Shown: positions 8,501 to 17,130 of the stretch, piece after piece
How positions within the stretch are numbered: position 1 is the first letter of the stretch
Layout: every line of letters begins with the position of its first letter
Assembly: GCA_965248255.1 (NCBI GenBank)
Contig: CBDFIW010000003.1
Coordinates: 124,001 to 188,000 of the forward strand
Reading direction: 5' to 3'
Origin: JAKZVK01 sp965248255
Lineage (GTDB): Bacteria > Acidobacteriota > Terriglobia > Bryobacterales > UBA6623
DNA length: 64,000 nucleotides
Made by a program: the position numbers and the translations under genes
Notes under the pieces: generated by a model
Told to the model about the DNA's origin: nothing
Databases searched by the model: none
The model's input: only the letters and a program-made list of their open reading frames with translations

Positions 8501-10792
8501 TGGCATGCCCGAACGAGCCTGTTCGTACTCTGCATGCCGCTCTTCGAGTTGTCTTTTGAGTCTCACGCGAGCGGGCTCACTGAGATCGGAATCCGAAAGC
8601 TTGTGTTTGAGTTCCTCTATCTCATTCTTGACATCTTCCGCAAGATCTTCTCTTCCAAGTTTTCCAATCGCGTCGGTTATCGCCGCTCGAACCAACCAAG
8701 TCTCATGCTGTCGGGTTAGTTGCGGACCCAGCTGGGCCGCTTCGCGCCGGGAATCGCTGAAGCACAACAAGCGCCTCCCTTTACCCGGCTTCCAAGCGCG
8801 GGAAGTGTCCGGAAAGGTCGGCATGCCCGCCAAGAGCGTCTCCGCCAGAACGGAACGGGCAATCGTCTCGGACCCGCGAAATGGCTTACACATCACGTCC
8901 TCGGCGCCTTCGTCGTCCTCGTCACTCCGGCCTCGGACGGACCACTCGACCTCACAGCGCGGGCATTTCTGGCCGCTACATCGGGTCATGTCAAGGCACT
9001 CCGCCCCATGCTGCGGGCAAGGGGCCCGAAAAAGGCGCAGCCCCTCCGCTCCATCGCCCAACTGGTCCCCATGGCGCGGGTCCACGATGGTCTGACTCAG
9101 CCCCTTGCTCCCAGCGTCCGTTCCCAGGTAATAGCGACGTTCACCGGGGGACTCGAAGAGGGGCAATCGCAACTGCATTGTGGCAGGGGACTCCAAGGCG
9201 GCGAAGGCCCACTCTCCGCAGACGTCGCAGCGATGAACGGCGAGCGTCGACGCTTCGCAATAGCGGCAGCATTCGGAAATCGGTTGCAAACAACCAAACC
9301 CGGGCAGGCGCTTCTCGTCAGGCCCCGAGCACTCCGGATCCAAACACGCACACAAGCCCTCCGGCGCCCGAGTCAGAAAGTGCAGGCGATGAGGGATCAG
9401 CGGCGGCAGGTTCGGCCGCTCGCGCGCTGACGCGCTCAGCCGCAGCAGTGCAATGGTCGCCCGCTGGGCCGCCGTGGAGTTTGCGGAGAAAATCTCTTCG
9501 GCCAGGTCTTTCAAGGCGATCGCCCCATCGACCGCGTGCAATTTCTTGGCGACCCGGCGAACGAGCCGGGAGCTAGAGAGCGCCTCAAAGAGAAACGGCC
9601 CGCTATACAGTTGGTGATGCCGGTTTGCTCCATCTATGGCTTGTTCGGAAAGTAACGTCTTCAGTGCATCGCGCAATGGCCGCCGAGAGTCCGACGTATC
9701 GTTGGCGAACTTGTCCTCCGCCGTAAGCGTGCGCAGCTCGACGTCGGCGTGTTTTGAAAGGATAGCCGCCTCCGTTGCGGGTGCAGCCGGGTCGACGTTC
9801 CCCTGAAACCTCGGGGCGGCTTTCTGACCGAAAACGACGAATGTGTTCGCTGGCTTTGTCGAGAACACCGTCGCCGCGAAATCCCGTAGGTCCGCCTCGT
9901 CGCCTCCCAGAGTGGCGGAAGTCGCGATCTGCAGCAGTTGTTCCGGTCTGACTCCGCACCTCAGCCGCACACGCCGCAGCAACAGAGTGATTTCGGCTGC
10001 AAGAACGCCAGCATACAGATGCGCTTCATCGAGGACGATCGCTCGCAGGTTCGACCCGAAGAAAGGGTTGTCCTGAGGCCGGCAGAGCATGTACTCGAGC
10101 ATCGAGTAGTTTGTGATCACGATGTCGGGAGCGTTTTCGCGAGCTTCCTCCCGAGTGCGCTGTCTCCACGGCGTAGATTCCGGCTCCCCGCACTTCACTC
10201 TAGTGCGATTATCGTTCGGGGTCTCGCTTGTGAAGTGGAAGACACACAGGCCAGGCGCGTTTTCTGCAAGCCACCGATCGACGCGCTCGACTTGATCGGC
10301 CACAAGTGCATTCATCGGGTACAACATCAAGCAACGCATGCCACCGGATCCACTCGTGCGAGGATTCCTCCAAAGGTCGTTCAGAATCGGCAAGAGGAAG
10401 GCCTCGGTCTTTCCGCTGCCGGTTCCGGCCGAAACGACCAGAGCTGGTTTCTCGTTTGTACCAGCGGTCGAGCGGCGCACAGTCTCGGCCTGGTGCCAAT
10501 AGAGCGGTCGCTGAGCGGGGAAGATCTGCGGGCGGTCGAGATGCTCAACTAACTTCCTGTCGACAACCGAAGCATCGGCCAGCGATTGCAGAGTGTGGTC
10601 AGAAAGCTTCGGAGTAAAGGCGCCCTCGACCCAGAGTTCGCTGACCAAGCCGCCCTCCTCCCCAGGTCCAGACCAAACGGCCCGGCAGGCGTCGGCGACT
10701 TGCTTTTCTCGAACAAAATTCTGTGAGAGCGCCAAGGCGACTAAGCGCTTTTTTACGTTCTCGACGAGGCGGAGACTGTCCGTGCCTTCCAT
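5600..10792 (-). CDS. druE: DruE-like giant DEAH-box helicase with DUF1998-type C-terminus (Druantia defence)
   Basis: The protein has 1,730 residues. The first RecA-like domain has Walker A SAGTGSGKTE (121-130), DEAH (255-258) and TSAT (291-294). The second has MELGIDIGGLNGVLLSNTPP (about 1100) and QRAGRAGRR (about 1122-1131), placing it in the MrfA/DrmA-like superfamily 2 group. Cysteine clusters occur near 475-535, 600, 1437-1455 and 1547. The final 40 residues (CKRACLDCI...LDRRAALNLL) are the hallmark end of DUF1998. A single protein with both helicase and DUF1998 parts at this size fits DruE; DISARM splits these between DrmA and DrmB. The start lies two bases after the stop of the upstream gene, so the pair is one operon. 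It presumably acts on invading phage DNA. Confidence 0.75.
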   Translation of the reverse strand: MEGTDSLRLVENVKKRLVALALSQNFVREKQVADACRAVWSGPGEEGGLVSELWVEGAFTPKLSDHTLQSLADASVVDRKLVEHLDRPQIFPAQRPLYWHQAETVRRSTAGTNEKPALVVSAGTGSGKTEAFLLPILNDLWRNPRTSGSGGMRCLMLYPMNALVADQVERVDRWLAENAPGLCVFHFTSETPNDNRTRVKCGEPESTPWRQRTREEARENAPDIVITNYSMLEYMLCRPQDNPFFGSNLRAIVLDEAHLYAGVLAAEITLLLRRVRLRCGVRPEQLLQIATSATLGGDEADLRDFAATVFSTKPANTFVVFGQKAAPRFQGNVDPAAPATEAAILSKHADVELRTLTAEDKFANDTSDSRRPLRDALKTLLSEQAIDGANRHHQLYSGPFLFEALSSSRLVRRVAKKLHAVDGAIALKDLAEEIFSANSTAAQRATIALLRLSASARERPNLPPLIPHRLHFLTRAPEGLCACLDPECSGPDEKRLPGFGCLQPISECCRYCEASTLAVHRCDVCGEWAFAALESPATMQLRLPLFESPGERRYYLGTDAGSKGLSQTIVDPRHGDQLGDGAEGLRLFRAPCPQHGAECLDMTRCSGQKCPRCEVEWSVRGRSDEDDEGAEDVMCKPFRGSETIARSVLAETLLAGMPTFPDTSRAWKPGKGRRLLCFSDSRREAAQLGPQLTRQHETWLVRAAITDAIGKLGREDLAEDVKNEIEELKHKLSDSDLSEPARVRLKRQLEERHAEYEQARSGMPFSDFARLVCKDPHLDQIFDRESGETHQADKWNQAGLKDNHIRVAKHAEALLATELNRRLPTKFSLESVGVVEVVYPSLDRVRPPAKFLGTAPSHKLREALDEGWPDYLAALLDTLRFDGAAGWSEGDDVRSKHKWEDESPLLNRWAARDSRGWNSIRFVGASERQLRLWFTAQLLERAGCPAPHLSDWRSLLGDAFDSLFRAASDGKLPWLAHEPTLQINQEGLTQKAVKIQLDQLSIRRLVRPFSCPDSLTLWPRSVLGWAPLRGCRGGLERIDADKVNEHPRWRREHEELGKPVFRMGLWAEEHSAQLGPRDNRRLQELFRAGVRNILSSTTTMELGIDIGGLNGVLLSNTPPSLANHRQRAGRAGRRADGSSLVATFARARPFDREVFGRFGDFLGQKLRRPVVHLKRERVVRRHLHALLLGEFFRREDLQGKWTGAMNAYSQMGSFCCSRPPPWWEPGECHKPLRLKLDGEALDKRFMEWLREPSDPSSEEVVRTARVLTVGTILEGEAQDDQAWKKLLDEATEAFENAVRPWRKDVERLQAAWEAVESAPPTTKSSRARNEANAIRYQIKLLCETTVIEWLADQRVLPRYGFPINLQRLEVRQPDQKRPDQSRRDERFRLERSSLLALAEYVPGAQVLVGGKTATSRGLLKYWTEATRDQALGREQFLIECPAGHSYRSDDQEALCPECQGEPKSRHLLLFPRFGYVTAAWEPLKRSGGLDRVGETEVYPTEAFLGGTKPLLKEPFGEVPGLRASYYEESELLLHNKGADRAGFAICTRCGFAMSERHKGEGRERLPPRFASHGAVFSPKEHPCCWNKTEAPVLRNRTLAARERTDLIVFQFSEGAQTTESATVSLGRALVMAGARLLEVDSREIDARAKPAASQGRFDLIVFDAGSSAAGHCLEIFKRGKEWFQKAGHILKGDEDHHRRCKRACLDCILDFSGQFSGSKLDRRAALNLLD

Positions 10793-10794
10793 GC

Positions 10795-13614
10795 TTACTC
10801 GTCCCCCTGTGCCGCCGCCTGCAAAACAATAGCTGCCAGATAGCGGCTCCCTTCCGGAGCCTCGGCCAAGCGGCGGAGGAGGGGCTCGTTACCAGGAGAC
10901 AAATCTCTAGACGCCAGAGTTCGGGCAGCGACCTCGAGTGTCTCTTCGTCGACGCGCAAGGAGCGGGCGCTTCTACGACGCAAATCGCTCAGCAAAGGAT
11001 TTCCCTCACTCATGGGAGCTTCCTCGCCGAGGCCGAGAGTTGAGCGAAAGGCTCGCTTGGCAACTTTGTTCCCCTTCTTCACCTTGGTCAACACTTGGCG
11101 TGCAAATGGGGCGCACAGTTCCGCGAGCCTCTGTGCCGCGGTGGTCTGAGCCTCCCGTCCCGTTAGACTGGCGGAACACTGCACTCGGCTAACAAAAACT
11201 TCCAGGATTTGTTTCGCGTGGTGCGGGTAGGGTGAGTGCACGTTCCAAAGAGCGACGCGAATGACGGGATAAAGCTCCTCTGGAGTTTCAGAGTGCCGGA
11301 GTCCGTCCGGCAGCCCGTCGTCGCGCATCCATGCCCTGAGAAACTCTACAGGGTGTTCACGAACCGCTTGGCAGAACGCTTCACGCATCGCTCGACCCAA
11401 TACCGGCACCTTGAACCAGCGCAGCAACCCGAAGTTCGCAACCGTGGGCTGTCGCAGAATGAGTTGGGCCAACTCCTTTTCTCGCCATTGCGATCCGATT
11501 CGCTCGCCTTCATAGACCACAGCCCAGGCCCAAGGGTCCGCAAACGGGGGCAGTACCCATCGCCGCCCCTTCAGCTCGGAACGCAGAATCCCGATTCGAT
11601 GGACTTGACCTGATCGATCCCAGAGCGCCACTTCGTGCCGTTCGTCGATGTCCGGCCTTGCGTTCAGCAGCACGAAAGAATACTCACGTCCGAGCATAGC
11701 ACCATAGAAGCGCACTACGCAGCCGTGATCTTGCACCGATTGCGCCAACTGCACTCCGCCGTCCGTCGTGAGCGGTTCGCCCCAACCGGCGGCAAATTGC
11801 AGAGGGAACGGCCGACGGCCCACCGCAATCACCCGGAGACCCTCAAGGACGCGCATTCGCCCTTCGTCGTCAGACGAGAACACACGAACCTGCCGTCCTC
11901 CGGCGCGATTCAACAGGTCTTCGGGGTTGACGATTTCCCAACGAGACGGCCGTTTCTGCTCCTCGTCTTGCTCCAGGGTCGCCAAGCCCACAACGTTCCA
12001 TCGTGTCTTGGGCTTCCAGCAGCGGTCGTGCATTTCCGTGCGAATGCGGATCCGCAGCCGGGTCGAACCGAGCAAGAGCTCCGGATTTAGTTGCAATTCG
12101 TCACCTGTCATCCAACCGCGTTGTATGGGTATTGCGGCTAGGTGCCCGGATGACTTGCCGAGTAATAAAGTGACTTCTAAAGCGTCCTCCGGAACACCCT
12201 GTATCAGCAGCGGGCAGTATTCGCCGAGTCCGACAGGCTGCTCCGAGTCGTTGCTGACTGTTAAGTCCAGCTTCTCAGGGATCCGGCGACTCTTGACCGT
12301 GGGCTCCCAATAAACCAACTTCTCCAATTCGAGCCGCAGAGTATCGGGCCAACCTCGCGCCAAGCGATACAACATCCTGCCCTGCTTGTGGCGTTTGTCG
12401 ATGATCGCCGGTTCCACGCCACCGGCTAAATCCAGGCAATCGTCGAACAGAAGAGCGTATTCGCGCTGAGGGTCGAGCCCTTCGCGAGTTCCGAGCAGCC
12501 TCCCGTTTGCGACCAGATCAAAAACCAGCACATCTTCGCCTAACCCTACTTCGGTGAGGTCAAACTCCCGCACGTTGCGCCCATCGGCGGACGATACTGC
12601 CAACGTGGACGCGTCCCAAGCTTGCAACTGCAAGATGCGCTCGCCTCTCCACCCTTGTCCGGCGCGCAGCCAGGTGCGGACAACATTTCCGTCGGTGCCA
12701 AACTGAATTTTGGAAGCCCTCCAATCGCCGACGACATCCTCGATACGGTCTCCGTCGAGGTGCAACATCAACTGGGGCTCTCGACCGCTCCAATTGAGCA
12801 CAAGTTCAGCCGGGGCGTCGGCTTGTTCCGGTTCGGTGCCGACATCGAAGTCGTACTCCCCGCCAGTTCCGAGCTGCTCAAGATGTACTAGAGCCTGCTT
12901 GAGAAGATCCGGGATCCAACTCGGCCGCACCCACCGTGACTGCTCCAGGATTTGGCGCGTCTCCGCCTCCCCTAATTGCCCTCTACGGTAATTCAGCAGG
13001 GCTAGCCAGAGCTTTCTGAACGAGCGCGACTCAAGATCCGGATGGTCGGGCGCTTCCCCAAGAAGCGCCCGCACAGCGACTGACTCTCCGATTCCGACCA
13101 ACCAGTAAGCTAGCTTGCGACGTGCACCCCGCCTTGTAAAGCCAAACTGAAGCTTGACGGTATTGAAGTATTCTTGCGAGTCTTCCCAGTCCAAGGCATG
13201 CCGCAACTCGAGCCGCCGAGCCCCATCGGCGATTGCTTGCTTGAGGTTGACGGAAGGCTGCCCCCCCGGGAAAAGCTCTGCTCGGAGTCCATCGGGAAAA
13301 CACTGGCGAACGACTGGCCAGACGGCACCCTCTGTGCTCTCCTCCCGACAGACCTCGCTGCTAAGAGCAAGGACCAGTGAACCGAACATCTCGGAACGGG
13401 AGACTTCGAGGCCACCGTCCAGCCGCACAGGGACAAGATCCCAGGCCCAGATATGGAAGTCCAAGGGAAGGTTGCGGAAAAACTCCTTCAGTCTCCCAAC
13501 CAACTCGGTTCCCGGCTCGATCTCCGCGATGGACCGAGGCTTCGGCATTTCCCGAAGCTGGCGGTAGAATTCTAGAAAACAGTCCTCTAACCCCACGGGG
13601 AAAGACGTGCACAT
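10795..13614 (-). CDS. druH: DruH-like large protein of unknown fold, partner of the DruE-like helicase
   Basis: The protein has 939 residues with no recognisable enzymatic motif, signal peptide or membrane segment. The N-terminal half is helical and rich in Trp, Leu and Arg; the middle (about 250-600) looks strand-rich, with repeated acidic surface segments; the C-terminal third is helical and ends in an ARTLASRDLSPGNEPLLRRL-type segment. The assignment to DruH rests on context: in Druantia type III a large protein of unknown function (DruH) precedes DruE in a two-gene operon, and here the genes are two bases apart in that order. Direct sequence similarity to DruH could not be tested. It could be an unrelated partner of a DruE-type helicase. 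Confidence 0.6.
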   Translation of the reverse strand: MCTSFPVGLEDCFLEFYRQLREMPKPRSIAEIEPGTELVGRLKEFFRNLPLDFHIWAWDLVPVRLDGGLEVSRSEMFGSLVLALSSEVCREESTEGAVWPVVRQCFPDGLRAELFPGGQPSVNLKQAIADGARRLELRHALDWEDSQEYFNTVKLQFGFTRRGARRKLAYWLVGIGESVAVRALLGEAPDHPDLESRSFRKLWLALLNYRRGQLGEAETRQILEQSRWVRPSWIPDLLKQALVHLEQLGTGGEYDFDVGTEPEQADAPAELVLNWSGREPQLMLHLDGDRIEDVVGDWRASKIQFGTDGNVVRTWLRAGQGWRGERILQLQAWDASTLAVSSADGRNVREFDLTEVGLGEDVLVFDLVANGRLLGTREGLDPQREYALLFDDCLDLAGGVEPAIIDKRHKQGRMLYRLARGWPDTLRLELEKLVYWEPTVKSRRIPEKLDLTVSNDSEQPVGLGEYCPLLIQGVPEDALEVTLLLGKSSGHLAAIPIQRGWMTGDELQLNPELLLGSTRLRIRIRTEMHDRCWKPKTRWNVVGLATLEQDEEQKRPSRWEIVNPEDLLNRAGGRQVRVFSSDDEGRMRVLEGLRVIAVGRRPFPLQFAAGWGEPLTTDGGVQLAQSVQDHGCVVRFYGAMLGREYSFVLLNARPDIDERHEVALWDRSGQVHRIGILRSELKGRRWVLPPFADPWAWAVVYEGERIGSQWREKELAQLILRQPTVANFGLLRWFKVPVLGRAMREAFCQAVREHPVEFLRAWMRDDGLPDGLRHSETPEELYPVIRVALWNVHSPYPHHAKQILEVFVSRVQCSASLTGREAQTTAAQRLAELCAPFARQVLTKVKKGNKVAKRAFRSTLGLGEEAPMSEGNPLLSDLRRRSARSLRVDEETLEVAARTLASRDLSPGNEPLLRRLAEAPEGSRYLAAIVLQAAAQGDE

Positions 13615-13740
13615 GCCGGCCTCCCTCTAAACCAGAATTTCCAATTTGGAACTCCGACTCCAACATGGTACTCGCTCTCTTCTCCTGAAATACCGTGCCG
13701 GCCGCTTTGTGAAATCCCTCGATGCTGGCATCCTCACTAC
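13615..13740. promoter_or_regulatory. Divergent promoter region between defence cassette and transfer operon
   Basis: This 126-base gap separates the leftward defence genes from the rightward coupling-protein gene, so it must serve both. It contains a perfect 13-base palindrome TTCCAATTTGGAA (13639-13651) about 30 bases upstream of the druH-like start, in a locally AT-richer stretch. That position would suit an operator. No clear -35/-10 pair was recognised. Confidence 0.4.
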
Positions 13741-15765
13741 ATGAAGTTCGTGATCCCCTGGCTGGTTGGCCTGCTTCTCACTGTCTCGCGCTTGCGCTGG
13801 GAGCCGTTCCCCGGCGCCGGCGAGAATCCCTTTCTCGATCTGATTGCTGCTCACGATCCAATCCTCTACTACCTCATCGCGGGCTGGTACTATCTCGCCC
13901 CTTGGGCGGCTGCCGGCATCGGCGGCGCGATGCTTCTCTCCGTCTGGCAAATCTGGTTTGCCGCCGGAGGCGCGAACGGCAGCCGGGGCTCTCTCCCACG
14001 CTGGCCCGTTTCGGGCCAGGCCGATGTTCTCTCGCTTGTGGTGGGTGAAACGCACCATCCTACCGAAGCGGTTGAATCCCAGACTCCCGGCTGGCTTGTG
14101 CTCTCCGAGAAGGGGCTCTTCACTGGAGTTGCCGTCGTCGGAGCCGTGGGAACCGGCAAGACTTCCGCTTGCATGCACCCCTTCGCCGAGCAGCTCTTCT
14201 CCTGGCAGGCTCAGGACGTACACCGCAAAGCCGCTGGGCTCGTGCTCGAAGTCAAGGGCGACTTCTGCTACCAAATCAAAGACCTGCTCGAACAGCACGG
14301 ACGCCGTGACGACTACCTCGAAATTGGACTCGGCGCCCGCTGGCAGTGGAACCCCCTTGACGTTCCCTGGATGGATTCCTACTCGCTCGCCTACACCATC
14401 GCGGGGCTCATGAATCAGCTCTTTGGCCGTGGCAAGGAACCTTTCTGGCAGCAGGCCTCGACCAACCTGATTCGCAACATCATCGAGCTGTACCGTGTCA
14501 CCGACGGCTGGGTGACCTTGCGCGATATCTACCGTTGCGCCATTGACCCCAAACGGCTCGGCCGCAAAATCGGCCGCGCAGTTCAGCAGGCCTGCCCCCC
14601 CGAAGACGTGAAGCCCCGTATCGTCGTTCAGCACCGGGACTTGGCGGCAGAGGAGAGCGAAGAGGTCCTGGCTCGCTGGCAATGGCGGCTCGAAACCGAC
14701 TTTGAAATGTCGGCACAGCAAGAGCCTGAGCTGCTCCAAGCACTATCCAAACTCGGAATCGATCACAAGCCGCTCGAACCGCCGCAACGGCGGGCCTTGC
14801 CACGGCTGGAGCGCATCGAAGCCGTGAAGCGCTGGTACGATCACGACTGGCAGCAAATCGACAAGAAGCTGAGAACGTCCGTCGTCGAGGGAATCTCCGT
14901 GTTCCTGGGGCTCTTCGATATGCCCGAAGTGGTCCGCATGTTTTGTCCCGACCGGCCGCCCGAACAGACGCAACTCGATACGGAGCCGGCGAACAATGGC
15001 CTGGCCCCGGCCGCCGTCGCTACGCTGCGGCCACTGCCTTCTCTCAAGCCCTTGATCGAATCCGGCAAGGTGATCTGTCTCAATATGCCCACATCGGGCA
15101 ATCCCGCTTTGGCCCGTGCTATCGGCGTCCTGCTCAAGCAATCCTGGCTGCAGGCGCTGTTGCTTCGGCCGGCGGAAATGCGCCGGGCGCCGGCAAAGTA
15201 TTTTCGCCCGGCCGTGTTTCTCTGCGACGAATATCAGGCCTTCGCCACCGTCGGGGAGGCCGACCCCTGCGGCGACGAGAAGGCCTTTGCACTCTCCCGC
15301 CAGTCCCGCTGCGTGCCCATCGTCGCTACGCAGTCCATTTCCTCGCTGCGATCCGTCACCGGCAGCGGCGAGGCCTGGCGGACGCTGCTGCAGACCTTGC
15401 GGACCAAGGTCTTTCTCTCGCTGTCGGACGATGCCAGCGCCCGCATCGCTTCGGAAATGTGCGGCCAGGTCGAGCGCTTGAAGGCTTCCTGGAACTACAA
15501 CGAGTCCACTTCCAGGGCGGGCGTCTCTCTCTTCTCGGGAGCGCCCGGAGGCGGCAAGTCGTCGATGGGAGCCTCGAAATCCTATCAGGCCCGCATGGAG
15601 CCGCTGTTCAGACCCAAGGCCTTCGCGGAGCTGGACACCGCCCAGGCCGTCGTCTTGCCTTTTGACGGCAAGCGCAACCTGCCGGCCACAAGGTGTTATC
15701 TCAAACCCTACTTCCTGCCCCGTGATCTCGGCTACTGGCGGCAGCGCGACCAGAGACTGCTCTGA
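13741..15765 (+). CDS. VirD4/TraG-type coupling protein (T4CP)
   Basis: The protein has 674 residues. Two hydrophobic segments lie in the first 75 residues (about 5-16 and 41-73), giving the usual inner-membrane anchor. Walker A is GAVGTGKT (134-141). A TraM-recognition/AAA region contains FLCDEYQAFAT, with the Walker B acid and glutamate, followed by ALSRQSRCVPIVATQSISSL, a typical sensor segment. These ATPases link the relaxase-bound DNA to the secretion channel. About 100 residues between Walker A and Walker B are more divergent than in VirD4 or TraG. It heads the transfer operon and overlaps virB11 by one base (TGATG). Confidence 0.88.
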   Translation: MKFVIPWLVGLLLTVSRLRWEPFPGAGENPFLDLIAAHDPILYYLIAGWYYLAPWAAAGIGGAMLLSVWQIWFAAGGANGSRGSLPRWPVSGQADVLSLVVGETHHPTEAVESQTPGWLVLSEKGLFTGVAVVGAVGTGKTSACMHPFAEQLFSWQAQDVHRKAAGLVLEVKGDFCYQIKDLLEQHGRRDDYLEIGLGARWQWNPLDVPWMDSYSLAYTIAGLMNQLFGRGKEPFWQQASTNLIRNIIELYRVTDGWVTLRDIYRCAIDPKRLGRKIGRAVQQACPPEDVKPRIVVQHRDLAAEESEEVLARWQWRLETDFEMSAQQEPELLQALSKLGIDHKPLEPPQRRALPRLERIEAVKRWYDHDWQQIDKKLRTSVVEGISVFLGLFDMPEVVRMFCPDRPPEQTQLDTEPANNGLAPAAVATLRPLPSLKPLIESGKVICLNMPTSGNPALARAIGVLLKQSWLQALLLRPAEMRRAPAKYFRPAVFLCDEYQAFATVGEADPCGDEKAFALSRQSRCVPIVATQSISSLRSVTGSGEAWRTLLQTLRTKVFLSLSDDASARIASEMCGQVERLKASWNYNESTSRAGVSLFSGAPGGGKSSMGASKSYQARMEPLFRPKAFAELDTAQAVVLPFDGKRNLPATRCYLKPYFLPRDLGYWRQRDQRLL

Positions 15766-16931
15766 TGCTATCGCTCGGAGAAGTGCTCACCGCGCTGCCG
15801 GACCGGCTCCAGAAGGTCTTCGAAGACTCACGAGTAACCGAGCTGATGATCAATTCTCCCGATTCGGTTTGGTACGAGCGCGACGGCTGCCTTTACCCTG
15901 TGCCAACTCATGGGCTCACCCAGCGGGACCTCAAAGCCACGGCCATGCGTATTGCGCGGCCGCTGGGCCTGGACGCCGACAAACGAGCGCCCATTGTCGA
16001 TGCACGGTTGCCGGACGGCTCCCGTGTAGCGATCGCTTGCCCGCCCATCACCGAAACCTACGCTCTCTCGATCCGGCGCTTCGGTACCCGGCCCTGGACG
16101 GCCGATATGCTGGTCGAGGCCGGCTCTCTGCCCCGCGAGGTCTTGGAGCTCGCCGGGCGGGCTTTGAGCGAGCGATCCAACATCCTCATATCCGGGGGAA
16201 CCGGAACCGGCAAGACAACGCTGCTCGGCGCTCTCGCTTCGCTCATCAACGAGCAAGAGCGGATCGTCTCGATCGAGGACACCCGCGAGCTGCAGATTGC
16301 TGCCCCGAACTGTCTCAGACTGGAGGCGCGGGGAGATAACGTCACCATCCGTAATCTGGTCCGCCATGCGCTGAGACACCGCCCGGATCGACTGATCCTG
16401 GGCGAGGTTCGCGGCGAGGAAGCCGAAGACCTCATCCAAGCCCTCAATACCGGCCACGGCGGCTCGATCTCCACCGTCCACGCCAACTCCGCTCGGGCCG
16501 CCTTGACCCGCCTCGCTACTTGCGCTTTGCAGTCCGCCACTGCGCCCCCCTGGGGCGTGGTCTGTGAGCTGGTCGCTCTTGCGGTGCAGTTTGTCATCCA
16601 CCTGGAGCGGTCCCTTGACGGCAAGCGGTCCGTGCGGCAGGTCCTGCGCATCAATAGCTACGACCAGGCAAGGGGCGGCTTCGATTGCTCCATCGTTTGG
16701 AATTCGGCCGGCCTGCCAAACGATGGCCTGTCGGTGGATGATGAGGCGACGGAAGCGACCGAGGAACCGGTCTTGCTCTGCTGCGCGGGCTGTTCCGACT
16801 CCTTTCCGCGGAACAGCCGAGGGCCTCGGGCGAGACTCTGCAAGAGGTGCAGAAAACGCGAGCAGAACAAGCGGGCCGCCCAGCGGCGACACGTCAGCGC
16901 AAACAGACCCGGCAGCTTTCAAGAAACCTAA
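15765..16931 (+). CDS. virB11: VirB11/TrbB-type secretion ATPase with extra C-terminal cysteine motif
   Basis: The protein has 388 residues. Walker A is GGTGTGKT (144-151), followed by IVSIEDTRELQI (Asp box), the basic RHALRHRPDRLILGEVRGEEA segment (Walker B), and the His box GHGGSISTVHANSA. This is the hexameric ATPase that powers pilus assembly and substrate transfer on the inner face of the membrane. The usual family length is about 330-345. Here the last 55 residues add a CCAGC...CKRC pair with the spacing of a small zinc ribbon, followed by a basic tail (RKREQNKRAAQRR). That extension is unusual and may bind DNA or a partner. It overlaps the coupling-protein gene by one base. Confidence 0.92.
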   Translation: MLSLGEVLTALPDRLQKVFEDSRVTELMINSPDSVWYERDGCLYPVPTHGLTQRDLKATAMRIARPLGLDADKRAPIVDARLPDGSRVAIACPPITETYALSIRRFGTRPWTADMLVEAGSLPREVLELAGRALSERSNILISGGTGTGKTTLLGALASLINEQERIVSIEDTRELQIAAPNCLRLEARGDNVTIRNLVRHALRHRPDRLILGEVRGEEAEDLIQALNTGHGGSISTVHANSARAALTRLATCALQSATAPPWGVVCELVALAVQFVIHLERSLDGKRSVRQVLRINSYDQARGGFDCSIVWNSAGLPNDGLSVDDEATEATEEPVLLCCAGCSDSFPRNSRGPRARLCKRCRKREQNKRAAQRRHVSANRPGSFQET

Positions 16932-17130
16932 TCAGCCCACACCGGGTACCACCAGGCGGCGCTTGAGATCGAGTCCTTGAACAGCCCCACACAGACGCAA
17001 GGGGGACGGATCGCCAAAAAAACACGCGCTCAGAGCCCGTCTATGGCATTTCGGTCGAGGCGCTGGACCTGCAGCACCCCCGCTTTCGCGGCCGTTCGGC
17101 CGCTTCGGGGCGAAGGGCTCACCACAACAT

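Noticed and set aside
5600..10792. DISARM DrmA as identity of the giant helicase
   Set aside because: DrmA is shorter and DUF1998 is on the separate DrmB; no DrmB, DrmC or methyltransferase gene is adjacent.
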